Under the pieces are notes generated by a model. That model had not been told where the DNA came from. It did not search any database and worked only from the letters and a program-made list of their open reading frames with translations. Below are positions 9,847-17,460 of a stretch of 64,000 nucleotides of DNA, in pieces. Source of the DNA: Cellulosimicrobium cellulans (GTDB taxonomy: Bacteria > Actinomycetota > Actinomycetes > Actinomycetales > Cellulomonadaceae); the NCBI RefSeq assembly GCF_024124905.1, contig NZ_JAMXST010000001.1, forward strand, positions 992,001 to 1,056,000, read 5' to 3'. Both the position numbers and the translations under genes were made by a program. Positions within the stretch are counted from its first letter, which is position 1. Each line of letters opens with the position of its first letter.

Positions 9847-9923
9847 GGTGACGACGGGTCGTGGTGGGCCTGGCGGGAGCGGGGCGAGGAACGAGCCCCG
9901 CGGATGGTAGACCCGTCGTCACC
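9847..9923. terminator. Long inverted repeat between convergent genes
   Basis: GGTGACGACGGGTC (9847-9860) pairs perfectly with GACCCGTCGTCACC (9910-9923). Inside the loop, GCGGGGC and GCCCCGC form a second stem. It lies between the convergent LLM oxidoreductase and leuD genes and can serve both as a terminator. Confidence 0.55.
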
Positions 9924-9954
9924 TCCCCCAGAGCCCGCCCCCGAGCCAGGAAGG

Positions 9955-10590
9955 TCAGACCGGCCGAGCAGCCTCGATCTCGACCTTCGGCAGCGTCTTC
10001 GCGGGCAGCGTCTTGGGCCGCCACGACGCCCGCGTCGCCTCGAACGCGGAGATCTCGTCCTCGTGCTGGAGGGTCAGGCCGATGTCGTCCAGACCCTCCA
10101 TGAGGCGCCAGCGCGTGTAGTCGTCGATCTGGAACGGCACGGTGACGTCCTGCGCGGACGCGGTGCGGTTGACGAGGTCCACGGTCACCTCGGTGCCGGG
10201 GTTGGTCTCGAGGATCTTCCAGAGGAGCTCGATGTCCTCCTGCGCGACGATGCCCGCGACGAGGCCCTGCTTGCCGGAGTTGCCGCGGAAGATGTCGGCG
10301 AAGCGCGACGCGAGCACGACGCGGAAGCCGTAGTCCTTGAGCGCCCACACGGCGTGCTCGCGCGACGAGCCGGTACCGAAGTCGGGGCCGGCGACGAGCA
10401 CGGAGCCCGCGCGGTAGGCGTCCTGGTTGAGGACGAACGTGGGGTCACCGCGCCAGGCGGCGAACAGCGCGTCCTCGAACCCCGTGCGCGTCACGCGCTT
10501 GAGGTAGACGGCGGGGATGATCTGGTCGGTGTCGACGTTGCTGCGGCGCAGCGGGACGCCGACGCCGGTGTGGGTCGTGAACTTCTCCAT
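9955..10590 (-). CDS. leuD: 3-isopropylmalate dehydratase small subunit
   Basis: The 211-residue LeuD pairs with LeuC to form isopropylmalate isomerase, and can also isomerise citramalate. Family signatures are [16 protein letters not shown] (~17-32), the substrate-binding [17 protein letters not shown] (~67-83) and the swivel-domain segment [14 protein letters not shown]. Length is usual. It lies 57 bases downstream of leuC on the same strand and is almost certainly co-transcribed with it. The ATG opening [14 protein letters not shown] is the standard N-terminus. Confidence 0.95.
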   Translation of the reverse strand: MEKFTTHTGVGVPLRRSNVDTDQIIPAVYLKRVTRTGFEDALFAAWRGDPTFVLNQDAYRAGSVLVAGPDFGTGSSREHAVWALKDYGFRVVLASRFADIFRGNSGKQGLVAGIVAQEDIELLWKILETNPGTEVTVDLVNRTASAQDVTVPFQIDDYTRWRLMEGLDDIGLTLQHEDEISAFEATRASWRPKTLPAKTLPKVEIEAARPV

Positions 10591-10647
10591 GGCAGGAACC
10601 TCTTCGAGTCTTCGGGGCGACGAGTGGGCAGCAGCGCGGCGCGGGGC

Positions 10648-12156
10648 TCAGACCTGCACGAGGACGCGCGGGTCGAGCGGCGCGAGCGGCGTGCCGTCGA
10701 AGGACGTGATGTCGGTGCCCTCGGGCAGGTCGAGGTCGCTCAGCGAGGAGAGCGTCCCGCGCAGCGCGGTGGCGGCGGCGACGAGCGGCGACACGAGGTG
10801 CGTGCGGCCGCCCTTGCCCTGGCGCCCCTCGAAGTTGCGGTTCGACGTCGAGGCGGCGCGCTCGCCCGGCTGGAGCTGGTCGGGGTTCATGCCGAGGCAC
10901 ATCGAGCAGCCGGCGTTGCGCCACTCCGCGCCGAAGTCGAGGAAGATCTTGTCGAGGCCCTCGGCCTCGGCCTGGAGGCGCACGCGCGCGGAGGCCGGGA
11001 CGACGAGGACGCGCACGCCGTCGGCCTTCTGCTTGCCCTGGACGACCTTCGCGACCGAGCGCAGGTCCTCGATGCGGCCGTTGGTGCACGATCCGATGAA
11101 CACGGTGTCGACGGGGATCTCGCGCAGCGGCTGGCCGGGCGTGAGGCCCATGTACTCGATCGCGCGCTCGGCGGCGACGCGCTCGTTCTCGTCCGCGATC
11201 TCCTCGGGGACGGGCACGGTCGCGGAGATGGGCAGGCCCTGGCCAGGGTTGGTGCCCCAGGTGACGAAGGGCTCCAGGTCGGACGCGCGGAGCGTGACCT
11301 CGGTGTCGAAGACGGCGTCGTCGTCGGAGCGCAGCGTGCGCCAGTACTCGACGGCCGCGTCCCAGTCGGCGCCCTCGGGCGCGTGCGGGCGGCCCTTGAG
11401 GTACTCGAACGTCGTGTCGTCCGGGGCGATCATGCCGGCACGTGCGCCCGCCTCGATCGACATGTTGCAGATCGTCATCCGCGCCTCCATGGAGAGCTTG
11501 CGGATGGCCTCGCCGCGGTACTCCAGGACGTAGCCCTGGCCGCCGCCGGTGCCGATCTTGGCGATGATCGCGAGGATGATGTCCTTGCTCGTCGCGCCGG
11601 GCGGCAGCTCGCCGTCGACGTTGATCGCCATCGTCTTGAAGGGCGCGAGCGGGAGCGTCTGCGTGGCGAGCACGTGCTCGACCTCGGACGTGCCGATGCC
11701 GAACGCGAGTGCGCCGAACGCGCCGTGCGTCGAGGTGTGCGAGTCGCCGCACACGACCGTCAGACCCGGCATGGTGAGGCCGAGCTGCGGCCCGACCTGG
11801 TGCACGATGCCCTGGTCGGCGTCGCCGAGCGAGTGGATGCGGACGCCGAACTCGCGCGCGTTGTTGCGCAGCGTGTCGATCTGCGTGCGGCTCGTGAGGT
11901 CCGCGATCGGCAGGTCGATGTCGAGCGTCGGGGTGTTGTGGTCCTCGGTCGCGATCGTGAGGTCGGGACGGCGGACCGGGCGGCCCGCGAGGCGCAGCCC
12001 CTCGAACGCCTGGGGGCTGGTGACCTCGTGCACGAGGTGGAGGTCGATGTAGAGGAGGTCGGGCGACCCGTCGGTGCCTCGTCGCACCAGGTGCGCGTCC
12101 CAGACCTTCTCCGCCAGCGTGCCGGCCATGTAGCTCATCTCCTCGTCGTCTGTCAC
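10648..12156 (-). CDS. leuC: 3-isopropylmalate dehydratase large subunit
   Basis: LeuC carries the [4Fe-4S] cluster of isopropylmalate isomerase. Cluster ligands are visible in [10 protein letters not shown] (~350) and [13 protein letters not shown] (~415), with the aconitase signatures [10 protein letters not shown] and [33 protein letters not shown] upstream. Length is 502 residues. I choose the GTG that begins [14 protein letters not shown], because AGGAG sits about 5 bases before it; a downstream ATG ([10 protein letters not shown]) is the only real alternative. The 133-bp gap to the divergent regulator holds a shared operator-like palindrome. No leader peptide rich in Leu codons is seen here. 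Confidence 0.95.
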   Translation of the reverse strand: MTDDEEMSYMAGTLAEKVWDAHLVRRGTDGSPDLLYIDLHLVHEVTSPQAFEGLRLAGRPVRRPDLTIATEDHNTPTLDIDLPIADLTSRTQIDTLRNNAREFGVRIHSLGDADQGIVHQVGPQLGLTMPGLTVVCGDSHTSTHGAFGALAFGIGTSEVEHVLATQTLPLAPFKTMAINVDGELPPGATSKDIILAIIAKIGTGGGQGYVLEYRGEAIRKLSMEARMTICNMSIEAGARAGMIAPDDTTFEYLKGRPHAPEGADWDAAVEYWRTLRSDDDAVFDTEVTLRASDLEPFVTWGTNPGQGLPISATVPVPEEIADENERVAAERAIEYMGLTPGQPLREIPVDTVFIGSCTNGRIEDLRSVAKVVQGKQKADGVRVLVVPASARVRLQAEAEGLDKIFLDFGAEWRNAGCSMCLGMNPDQLQPGERAASTSNRNFEGRQGKGGRTHLVSPLVAAATALRGTLSSLSDLDLPEGTDITSFDGTPLAPLDPRVLVQV

Positions 12157-12258
12157 GGTGCTCCTGGGGGTCTGGAGAACCGTCTGGGTCGATCGTCCGT
12201 CGTCCGGCAGCCTGCCGGGGAGAACGTCCAGCGGGTGGAACATCTCCGCCGGACTTGC

Positions 12259-12275
12259 ATCTCAGTGCGTGAGAC
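12259..12275. promoter_or_regulatory. Candidate NdgR operator in the leuC-ndgR gap
   Basis: ATCTCAGTGCGTGAGAC contains the 5-bp arms TCTCA and TGAGA separated by GTGCG. The 14-bp core CAGTGCGTGAGACG is repeated exactly (reverse strand) upstream of the ilvB leader at 59419-59435. For the regulator gene, TTGCAT (12255-12260), a 17-base spacer and CAATAT (12278-12283) form a possible promoter that would start transcription at or next to the ATG, so the site would lie between -35 and -10. Binding by the adjacent IclR protein is inferred. Confidence 0.6.
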
Positions 12276-12289
12276 GTCAATATCGACCT

Positions 12290-13009
12290 ATGGACAATAC
12301 TAGCGGAGTCGGAGTGCTGGACAAGGCGGCCTCCGTCCTGGGCGCCCTGGAGTCCGGACCAGCCACCCTCGCCCAGCTCGTCACGGCCACGGGCCTGGCT
12401 CGCCCGACCGCGCACCGCCTCGCGGTCGCGCTCGAGCACCACCGCATGGTGGCGCGCGACATGCAGGGCCGGTTCGTCCTCGGCCCGCGGCTCAACGAGC
12501 TCGCGACGGCCGCCGGCGAGGACCGCCTGCTCGCCGCCGCGAACCCCGTGCTCACCGCCCTGCGCGACCACACGGGCGAGAGCGCCCAGCTCTACCGCCG
12601 CCAGGGCGACCACCGCATCTGCGTCGCGGCCGCCGAGCGTCCGGTCGGCCTGCGCGACTCGATCCCGGTCGGCGCCACGCTCACGATGAACGCGGGCTCC
12701 GCGGCGCAGATCCTGCTCGCGTGGGAGGAGCCGGACCGCCTCCACCGCGGCCTGCGCGAGGCCGTCTTCACGGCCACGATCCTCTCGGGCGTCCGACGCC
12801 GTGGCTGGGCCCAGTCCGTCTCCGAGCGCGAGCTCGGCGTCGCCTCGGTCTCCGCTCCCGTGCGCGGGCCGTCCGGCCGCGTCGTCGCGGCGGTCTCCAT
12901 CTCCGGTCCGGTCGAGCGCCTGAGCCGTCAGCCCGGCCGCCTGCACTCCGGCTCGGTCGTGGCCGCGGCGAACCGCCTCACCGAGGTGCTGCGTCGCGCG
13001 GGCGAGTAG
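12290..13009 (+). CDS. ndgR: IclR-family regulator, NdgR/LtbR-like
   Basis: The protein has 239 residues. An N-terminal winged helix-turn-helix (~5-65) contains VLDKAASVLGALESGPATLAQLVTATGLARPTAHRLAVALEHH, followed by an IclR effector domain (~80-235) with TGESAQLYRRQGDHRICVAAAE and GSAAQILLAW. An IclR gene divergent from leuCD is the conserved setting of NdgR (Streptomyces) and LtbR (Corynebacterium), which control leucine and other branched-chain amino acid genes. ATG at 12290 has no clear Shine-Dalgarno and may be translated from a leaderless mRNA. The orthology is from family plus synteny, so the symbol is a strong but indirect call. Confidence 0.85.
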   Translation: MDNTSGVGVLDKAASVLGALESGPATLAQLVTATGLARPTAHRLAVALEHHRMVARDMQGRFVLGPRLNELATAAGEDRLLAAANPVLTALRDHTGESAQLYRRQGDHRICVAAAERPVGLRDSIPVGATLTMNAGSAAQILLAWEEPDRLHRGLREAVFTATILSGVRRRGWAQSVSERELGVASVSAPVRGPSGRVVAAVSISGPVERLSRQPGRLHSGSVVAAANRLTEVLRRAGE

Positions 13010-13017
13010 CAGGGACG

Positions 13018-13082
13018 CGCCGAGCCCGGGGACGCGGCCGGGTTCGGCGACTGATCCGCCGATAGCCCCGGGTTCGGCGCGC
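13018..13082 (+). repeat. Terminator-like repeat with CCGGGTTCGGCG units
   Basis: CGCCGAGCCCGG (13018-13029) pairs with CCGGGTTCGGCG (13038-13049) with one mismatch, 8 bases after the ndgR stop. A second CCCCGGGTTCGGCGCG follows near 13066. The same unit forms the arms of the 60-bp hairpin at 38542-38601, so this looks like a small dispersed repeat reused here as a terminator. Confidence 0.45.
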
Positions 13083-13217
13083 CGCGGGCGGCAAACGGGA
13101 CGTGCCCTGTCAAAATGTCACCGGCTGCTGCCATGCTGTGCGTGCCCCGGCGCCGGACGGTGCGGTGGCGGCAGGGGGCGCACCTGACCGTCCGAACCCG
13201 AGACACGAGGAGTCCCG

Positions 13218-13385
13218 ATGCATCCCAAGGTGAAGATGACCCTGATCTGGGTGCTCGTGATCTTCGCCGTCTACGCGGTCATCAGGAGCCCCGACCGCGC
13301 CGCCGACATCGTCGAGGGCATCTGGGACGTCATCCTCGGTGCCTTCAGCTCCATCGGCCAGTTCTTCAACTCGCTCCTGGACTGA
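13218..13385 (+). CDS. Small single-pass membrane protein (55 aa), unknown function
   Basis: The reading frame starts MHPKVKMTLIWVLVIFAVYA, with GAGGAG about 6 bases before the ATG, and ends FFNSLLD. Residues ~8-22 form one hydrophobic helix, and a second amphipathic stretch (IVEGIWDVILGAFSSIGQFF) follows a short charged turn. Only 2 bases separate its stop from the GTG of the PH-domain gene, so the two should be translated from one message. I do not recognise a named family; size, ribosome binding site and operon position support it being real. Confidence 0.7.
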   Translation: MHPKVKMTLIWVLVIFAVYAVIRSPDRAADIVEGIWDVILGAFSSIGQFFNSLLD

Positions 13386-13387
13386 CC

Positions 13388-14368
13388 GTGGCCCGCGGCC
13401 GTCCCCGGAGCCGGATCCTCGACCGCTACGTGCTCAGCGGCGAGCGGGTCGTGGTGGCCACGCGCCACCACTGGGGGATGCTGCTCGAGCCGGTCGTGAC
13501 CACCGTCGCGGGCGCGTTCCTCGTCGCGTGGCTGGTCGTGCGCGCGGGGCCGGCCGTCGGCGACGGCGTGCTGTTCCTGTGGTGGCTGTGGCTGATCCTC
13601 GCCGGGCGCCTGGTGTGGAAGGTCTTCGAGTGGCGCAACGAGTGGTTCGTCGCCACCGACAAGCGCCTGCTCCTGCTGTACGGCCTCATCACGCACAAGG
13701 TCGCGATGATGCCGCTCACCAAGGTCACCGACATGAACTACGGGCGCTCGCCCGTCGGGCGCGTCTTCGGTTACGGGCAGTTCCTCCTGGAGTCCGCCGG
13801 GCAGGACCAGGCGCTGCGCCAGATCGACTGGGTCTCTCACCCTGACGCGACGTACCGCCTCCTGTGCGACACGCTCTTCACGCCCGGGAGCCGCCCCGGC
13901 GCGGGACCGAGCGGCCCCGGAACGGCACAGGGCGGCACCCAGGGAGCCGCCCCGGCGTCGATCCCGCCGCCGGGCCCGCGCCCTCCCCAGCCGGCCGAGC
14001 CGGCGCCCGTCGAGCCCGCCCCCGCGTGGGACGGCCGCAGCCCGGCCCAGACCCTGCCGCCCGTCCCCGCGCCCCCACCCGCCGACCAGCACGTGGTCGT
14101 CGTCCCCGGGCGCGCGGCGGGCGAGTCGAGCGGGCCGACGCAGCCCATCCCGGTCGCGGGGCCGTCGGAGGCGGCTCAGGGCGCCGCGGGACGCAGGGAC
14201 GGGTGGCTCGGCGGCGAGCACCCCGCGGAGCCTCATGACGACGAGCCCGGCTGGGCGGTCTCCGGGGAGCACCGGGCGACCTACGTGCCGGTCATCCACC
14301 CGCGCCCCACGCCGACGCCGATCCCGAAGCCCTACGAGCCCGGCCCGGGTCGCGACGGCGCGCCCTGA
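13388..14368 (+). CDS. PH-domain (bPH_2/YdbS-like) membrane protein with Pro-rich tail
   Basis: The protein has 326 residues. Two transmembrane helices lie in the N-terminal third (LEPVVTTVAGAFLVAWLVV and VLFLWWLWLILAGRLVW), followed by a bacterial PH-like domain: EWFVATDKRLLLLYGLITHKVAMMPLTKVTDMNYGRSPVGRVFGYGQFLLESAGQDQ. The last ~170 residues are Pro/Ala/Gly-rich and probably disordered. The start is a GTG immediately after the small membrane protein gene. YdbS-like proteins are envelope proteins of poorly known role. The PH core is well conserved, the tail is not. Confidence 0.8.
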   Translation: MARGRPRSRILDRYVLSGERVVVATRHHWGMLLEPVVTTVAGAFLVAWLVVRAGPAVGDGVLFLWWLWLILAGRLVWKVFEWRNEWFVATDKRLLLLYGLITHKVAMMPLTKVTDMNYGRSPVGRVFGYGQFLLESAGQDQALRQIDWVSHPDATYRLLCDTLFTPGSRPGAGPSGPGTAQGGTQGAAPASIPPPGPRPPQPAEPAPVEPAPAWDGRSPAQTLPPVPAPPPADQHVVVVPGRAAGESSGPTQPIPVAGPSEAAQGAAGRRDGWLGGEHPAEPHDDEPGWAVSGEHRATYVPVIHPRPTPTPIPKPYEPGPGRDGAP

Positions 14369-14526
14369 CGACACCTCGACGAGCTCACGAGCGCGGGCTG
14401 ACGATTCCGTCGTGCCCAGCACGGCGATCACGCGTCCCCACCGAGGGCCGCGACCTTCGTCACACGGCGCGTGCGAGCACCACGACACGTCGCGTCGAGC
14501 GCTGCTCACGCTTCTCCGAGCATGAC

Positions 14527-14561
14527 AAAGGCCCGGTCACCGTGATGGTGACCGGGCCTTT
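14527..14561. terminator. Perfect bidirectional terminator next to tRNA-Glu
   Basis: AAAGGCCCGGTCACC (14527-14541) and GGTGACCGGGCCTTT (14547-14561) are perfect 15-bp arms around a 5-base loop, with A/T at the outer ends on both strands. It lies 5 bases from the 3' end of tRNA-Glu on the minus strand and can also stop the PH-domain transcript on the plus strand. Confidence 0.85.
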
Positions 14562-14566
14562 CTCTG

Positions 14567-14639
14567 TACCCCCAACGGGATTTGAACCCGTGTTACCGCC
14601 GTGAGAGGGCGACGTCCTAGGCCGCTAGACGATGGGGGC
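14567..14639 (-). tRNA. tRNA-Glu (anticodon CTC)
   Basis: On the minus strand the 73-base gene starts GCCCCCATCGTCTAGCGGCC and ends with the T-loop GGTTCGAATCC and GGGGGTA. The acceptor stem closes with a G-U pair at 1:72, as in other actinobacterial tRNA-Glu. The anticodon loop CCTCTCA gives CTC. No CCA is encoded. Confidence 0.95.
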
Positions 14640-14738
14640 CTGTGGATCCTCGTACCGTTTCCGGTCCGTTTCTCCGTCGAGAACTCTACCTCATGTTTCG
14701 CGCGGTCTTGACCACGCGATCCGAGCCGGAGCTCTTCG

Positions 14739-14810
14739 CTGGGGTACCAGGACTCGAACCTAGACTAAGTGAACCAGAATCACTCGTGCTGCCAATTACA
14801 CCATACCCCA
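14739..14810 (-). tRNA. tRNA-Gln (anticodon CTG)
   Basis: On the minus strand the 72-base gene starts TGGGGTATGGTGTAATTGGC and ends GGTTCGAGTCC then TACCCCA plus discriminator G, matching the tRNA-Gln pattern. The anticodon loop TTCTGGT gives CTG. It lies 99 bases upstream of tRNA-Glu on the same strand and the two may be co-transcribed. Confidence 0.95.
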
Positions 14811-14833
14811 AGGGGGTAACCAGCCACCGTCGA

Positions 14834-14872
14834 GGAGCCGTTTCGACGAGTCGAGACTCGTCCCCTGGCTCC
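14834..14872. promoter_or_regulatory. Nested palindrome upstream of tRNA-Gln
   Basis: GACGAGTC-GA-GACTCGTC (14845-14862) is a perfect 18-bp palindrome. It is enclosed by GGAGCC (14834-14839) and GGCTCC (14867-14872). It sits between the tRNA-Gln promoter region and the divergent methyltransferase gene. Function is unknown. Confidence 0.35.
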
Positions 14873-15010
14873 CTCCCGTGGAGGTCCCACCGGCCGAGAA
14901 CATTACCGGACATGGGGACGCGGACCAAATGCGACCCGCACCGTGGAGGTCCGGTACGCACGGGCACCTCCGGGTCGACGCGCGGCGCCGCCGTCTGGCA
15001 CCGTCGGGGC

Positions 15011-15787
15011 ATGAGCACAGGAGACTCCCCCGATCCCGGCTCGCGTGCCGACCGCGCCGCGTCGTTCGAGCAGGGGGCCGCCCAGTACGCGTCCACACGG
15101 CCCTCCTACCCGGACGAGGCGGTCGACTGGCTCCTGCCCGACGGCGCGCGGCGCGTCCTCGACCTCGCCGCGGGCACCGGGAAGCTCACCGAGCGGCTCG
15201 TCGCCCGCGGGCTGGACGTCGTCGCCGTCGAGCCCTCGGACGCGATGCGCGCGCGCCTCACGGAGTCCGTGCCGGACGCACGGGCGCTGCCCGGCTCGGC
15301 CGAGGCGATCCCGCTCCCCGACGCGAGCGTCGACGCCGTGCTCGTCGCGCAGGCCTGGCACTGGTTCTCCCCCGCCGCCCAGCCCGAGATCGCGCGCGTG
15401 CTGCGCCCCGGCGGGCGCCTCGGCATCGTGTGGAACGTGCGGGACAGCGCGGTCGACTGGGTCGGCCGGTTCACGGAGATCATCCACCGTGGCGACACCC
15501 TCGAGCGCAGCTACCGCGAGCCCGTCCTCGCCGAGCAGCTCTTCACCCCGCCCGACCACCGCACGGTGCCGTGGGCCGACCGTGTCCCGACGTCGTCGCT
15601 CCGCCCGCTCGCCGCGTCGCGCAGCTACCTGCTGACGCTCCCCGACGCGCGCCGCGAGGAGCTGCTCGGCGAGATCGACGAGCTCGTCGCGACCCACCCG
15701 GACCTCGCGGGGCGCGACCGGGTGGACCTCCCGTACCTCGCCGAGTGCTGGCGGGCCGACGTGCTCGCCGCCCCGGGCAGCGCGTGA
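15011..15787 (+). CDS. Class I SAM-dependent methyltransferase
   Basis: The protein has 258 residues. Motif I is VLDLAAGTGKLTERL (~53-67), the post-I acidic residue is in VVAVEPSD, and the Methyltransf_11 signature continues with DASVDAVLVAQAWHWF and IARVLRPGGRLGIVWN. These define a small-molecule methyltransferase fold; the substrate cannot be read from sequence. ATG at 15011 follows a GTCGGGGC stretch and gives the normal N-terminus (SFEQGAAQYASTRPSYP). Its stop overlaps the GTG of the next gene by 4 bases, implying translational coupling. Confidence 0.85.
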   Translation: MSTGDSPDPGSRADRAASFEQGAAQYASTRPSYPDEAVDWLLPDGARRVLDLAAGTGKLTERLVARGLDVVAVEPSDAMRARLTESVPDARALPGSAEAIPLPDASVDAVLVAQAWHWFSPAAQPEIARVLRPGGRLGIVWNVRDSAVDWVGRFTEIIHRGDTLERSYREPVLAEQLFTPPDHRTVPWADRVPTSSLRPLAASRSYLLTLPDARREELLGEIDELVATHPDLAGRDRVDLPYLAECWRADVLAAPGSA

Positions 15788-16434
15788 GCACGCGCCCGGG
15801 CCGCGCCGGCCACCGCACCCCGGAGGCCGTCACCGGCGACGACGTCCGGACGGCGGCGCGCTGGCTCGCGGACCACCTCGTCCGGCACCCCGCCTCGGCG
15901 TTCGACGCGCAGGCCGGCCCGGTGCGGTGGTCGTGCTGGACGACGGCGGAGCACGTCGTGGACGACCTGCTCGCCTACGCCCTCCAGCTCGCCGCGCTCC
16001 CGCGCCTCGCGTACGTCCCGCTCGTCGGCCCGCGCGGGGAGGACGAGATCGCGCACGTCGACCGTGCGGCCGGGACGGCGGGCCTGGCCGAGGCGCTGCT
16101 CGGCGGCGGCGAGCTCCTCGCGACGCTCGCCGAGACCCGTCCGGCGGCAGCGCGCGCCTATCACCCCTACGGGACCTCCGACGCCGCGGGGTTCGCGGCG
16201 ATGGGGGTCGCCGAGGTCCTCGTGCACGGCCACGACGTCGTGCTCGGGCTCGCGGGCGAGCACGTGCCGTTCCCCGCGGGCCTCGCGCCGCGGGTCCTCG
16301 CACGCCTCTTCCCGGACGTCGACCCGGGAGCGGAGGAGGACCCCGACCTCCTGCTCCTGTGGGCGACCGGGCGCGGCGAGCTCCCCGGCAGGCCCCACCG
16401 CACGCGCTGGCGCTGGGACGCGTCGGTGCGCTGA
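15784..16434 (+). CDS. Mycothiol-dependent maleylpyruvate isomerase-like (DinB fold) protein
   Basis: The protein has 216 residues and a four-helix DinB/MDMPI-type fold. One metal-binding His is in the first long helix (CWTTAEHVVDDLLAYALQLA), and two more candidates lie in VLVHGHDVVLGL. In this superfamily the domain handles mycothiol- or thiol-linked reactions, which suits an actinobacterium, but most paralogs have no known substrate. The GTG start overlaps the upstream methyltransferase stop (GTGA), so the two form a small operon. Calling it a true maleylpyruvate isomerase would go beyond the evidence. Confidence 0.7.
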   Translation: MSTRPGRAGHRTPEAVTGDDVRTAARWLADHLVRHPASAFDAQAGPVRWSCWTTAEHVVDDLLAYALQLAALPRLAYVPLVGPRGEDEIAHVDRAAGTAGLAEALLGGGELLATLAETRPAAARAYHPYGTSDAAGFAAMGVAEVLVHGHDVVLGLAGEHVPFPAGLAPRVLARLFPDVDPGAEEDPDLLLLWATGRGELPGRPHRTRWRWDASVR

Positions 16435-16463
16435 CGGACCTCGTCGCGCCCGCGGGGCCAGGG

Positions 16464-17390
16464 TCAGCCCGACGAGACGGCCGCCGCGGCGGCGATGCGG
16501 CGCGCGGCGGACGAGAGCGCGGTGCCGTCCTTCCACACCATGCGCAGGCGACGGTCGAGCTCGAGCCCCGGGACGGCGACCCGCACCAGTGCGCCGCGCG
16601 CGACGTCGTCGGCGACGGCGAGGCTCGACAGGACCGCGACGGCACCGCCGTGCTGCACGGCGGTCTTCAGCGCCGCCGTCGAGCCGAGGTAGGGCAGGTG
16701 GTCGGGCAGGCGCTCGCCGACCGCCGCGAGGCCGCGCTCGAGCGTCTCGCGCGTGCCCGACCCGCGCTCGCGCACGACGAGACCGCCCGTGAGCAGCTCG
16801 TCGACCCGCAGCGCGCTCCGCCGTGCCCACCGGTGCGCCGGCCCGACGACCACGACGAGCCGGTCGTGCGCGACGGTGCGGCTGCGCAGCCCGCGGCGCA
16901 GCGTCGCGCTCTCGACGAAGCCCAGCTCGACGGCGCCGTCGAGGACGAGGTCGGTCACCTCGCGCGAGTTGCGCACCACGAGCTCGACGTCCGGCGCTCC
17001 CCCGCCGGGGCCGGATCCCTCGAGCGCCAGGCGCACGAGCCAGCGGGGAGCCAGGTACTCGGCGACCGTGAGGCTCGCCGCGACGCGGACCCGGGCGGCC
17101 GGGGCGTCGCGCAGCGCGGCGACCGACGTCTCGAAGCGGTCCGACGCCTCGATCACCTCGCGCGCCCACGCGGCGGTCGCGCGGCCCGTCTCCGTGAGCC
17201 GGGAGCCGCGCGTCGTGCGCTCGAGGAGCTCGAGCCCGAGGCGGCGCTCCAGCGCGCGCAGGCCTGCCGACGCCGTCGGCTGGGCGACCCCGAGCGCCCG
17301 CGCCGCAGCGCTGATCGAGCCGTGCGAGTCGGTCGCGACGAGCAGCTCGAGCGCGGAGAGCGAGGTCCGGTCGCGAGAGGTGTGGGCCAT
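16464..17390 (-). CDS. LysR-family transcriptional regulator (YeiE-like)
   Basis: The protein has 308 residues. The N-terminal winged HTH (~10-70) reads SALELLVATDSHGSISAAARALGVAQPTASAGLRALERRLGLELLERTTRGSRLTETG. The periplasmic-binding-like effector domain follows (~95-300), with VRVAASLTVAEYLAPRWL and a strand DVELVVRNS. It is divergent from a YeiH-type transporter, the classical yeiE-yeiH arrangement, so it most likely regulates that transporter and itself. An inverted repeat overlaps its start codon. The ligand is unknown; YeiE in enterobacteria responds to sulfite. Confidence 0.85.
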   Translation of the reverse strand: MAHTSRDRTSLSALELLVATDSHGSISAAARALGVAQPTASAGLRALERRLGLELLERTTRGSRLTETGRATAAWAREVIEASDRFETSVAALRDAPAARVRVAASLTVAEYLAPRWLVRLALEGSGPGGGAPDVELVVRNSREVTDLVLDGAVELGFVESATLRRGLRSRTVAHDRLVVVVGPAHRWARRSALRVDELLTGGLVVRERGSGTRETLERGLAAVGERLPDHLPYLGSTAALKTAVQHGGAVAVLSSLAVADDVARGALVRVAVPGLELDRRLRMVWKDGTALSSAARRIAAAAAVSSG

Positions 17391-17405
17391 AGGACCACTC
17401 TATGG
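17387..17405. promoter_or_regulatory. LysR-type operator overlapping the regulator start
   Basis: CCATAG (17387-17392) and CTATGG (17400-17405) are perfect arms with a 7-bp spacer and include the ATAG-N7-CTAT form of the LysR T-N11-A motif. The first arm contains the start codon of the LysR gene, so binding would be autorepressive while leaving the divergent transporter accessible. Confidence 0.5.
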
Positions 17406-17460
17406 GTTGCGAGGCAGATCGCCCTTCCGCGGCGTCGCCGCACGCAGCAGGCTCGTGAGC

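Noticed and set aside
12157-12289. Leucine leader peptide upstream of leuC
   Set aside because: The minus-strand frames in this gap lack clusters of Leu codons and no terminator with a T-run is present, unlike at cimA and ilvB.
9904-12303. Long plus-strand open frame opposite leuD and leuC
   Set aside because: Low-complexity Val/Arg/Asp/Gly composition typical of antisense frames in high-GC coding DNA; leuCD on the other strand explain the region.
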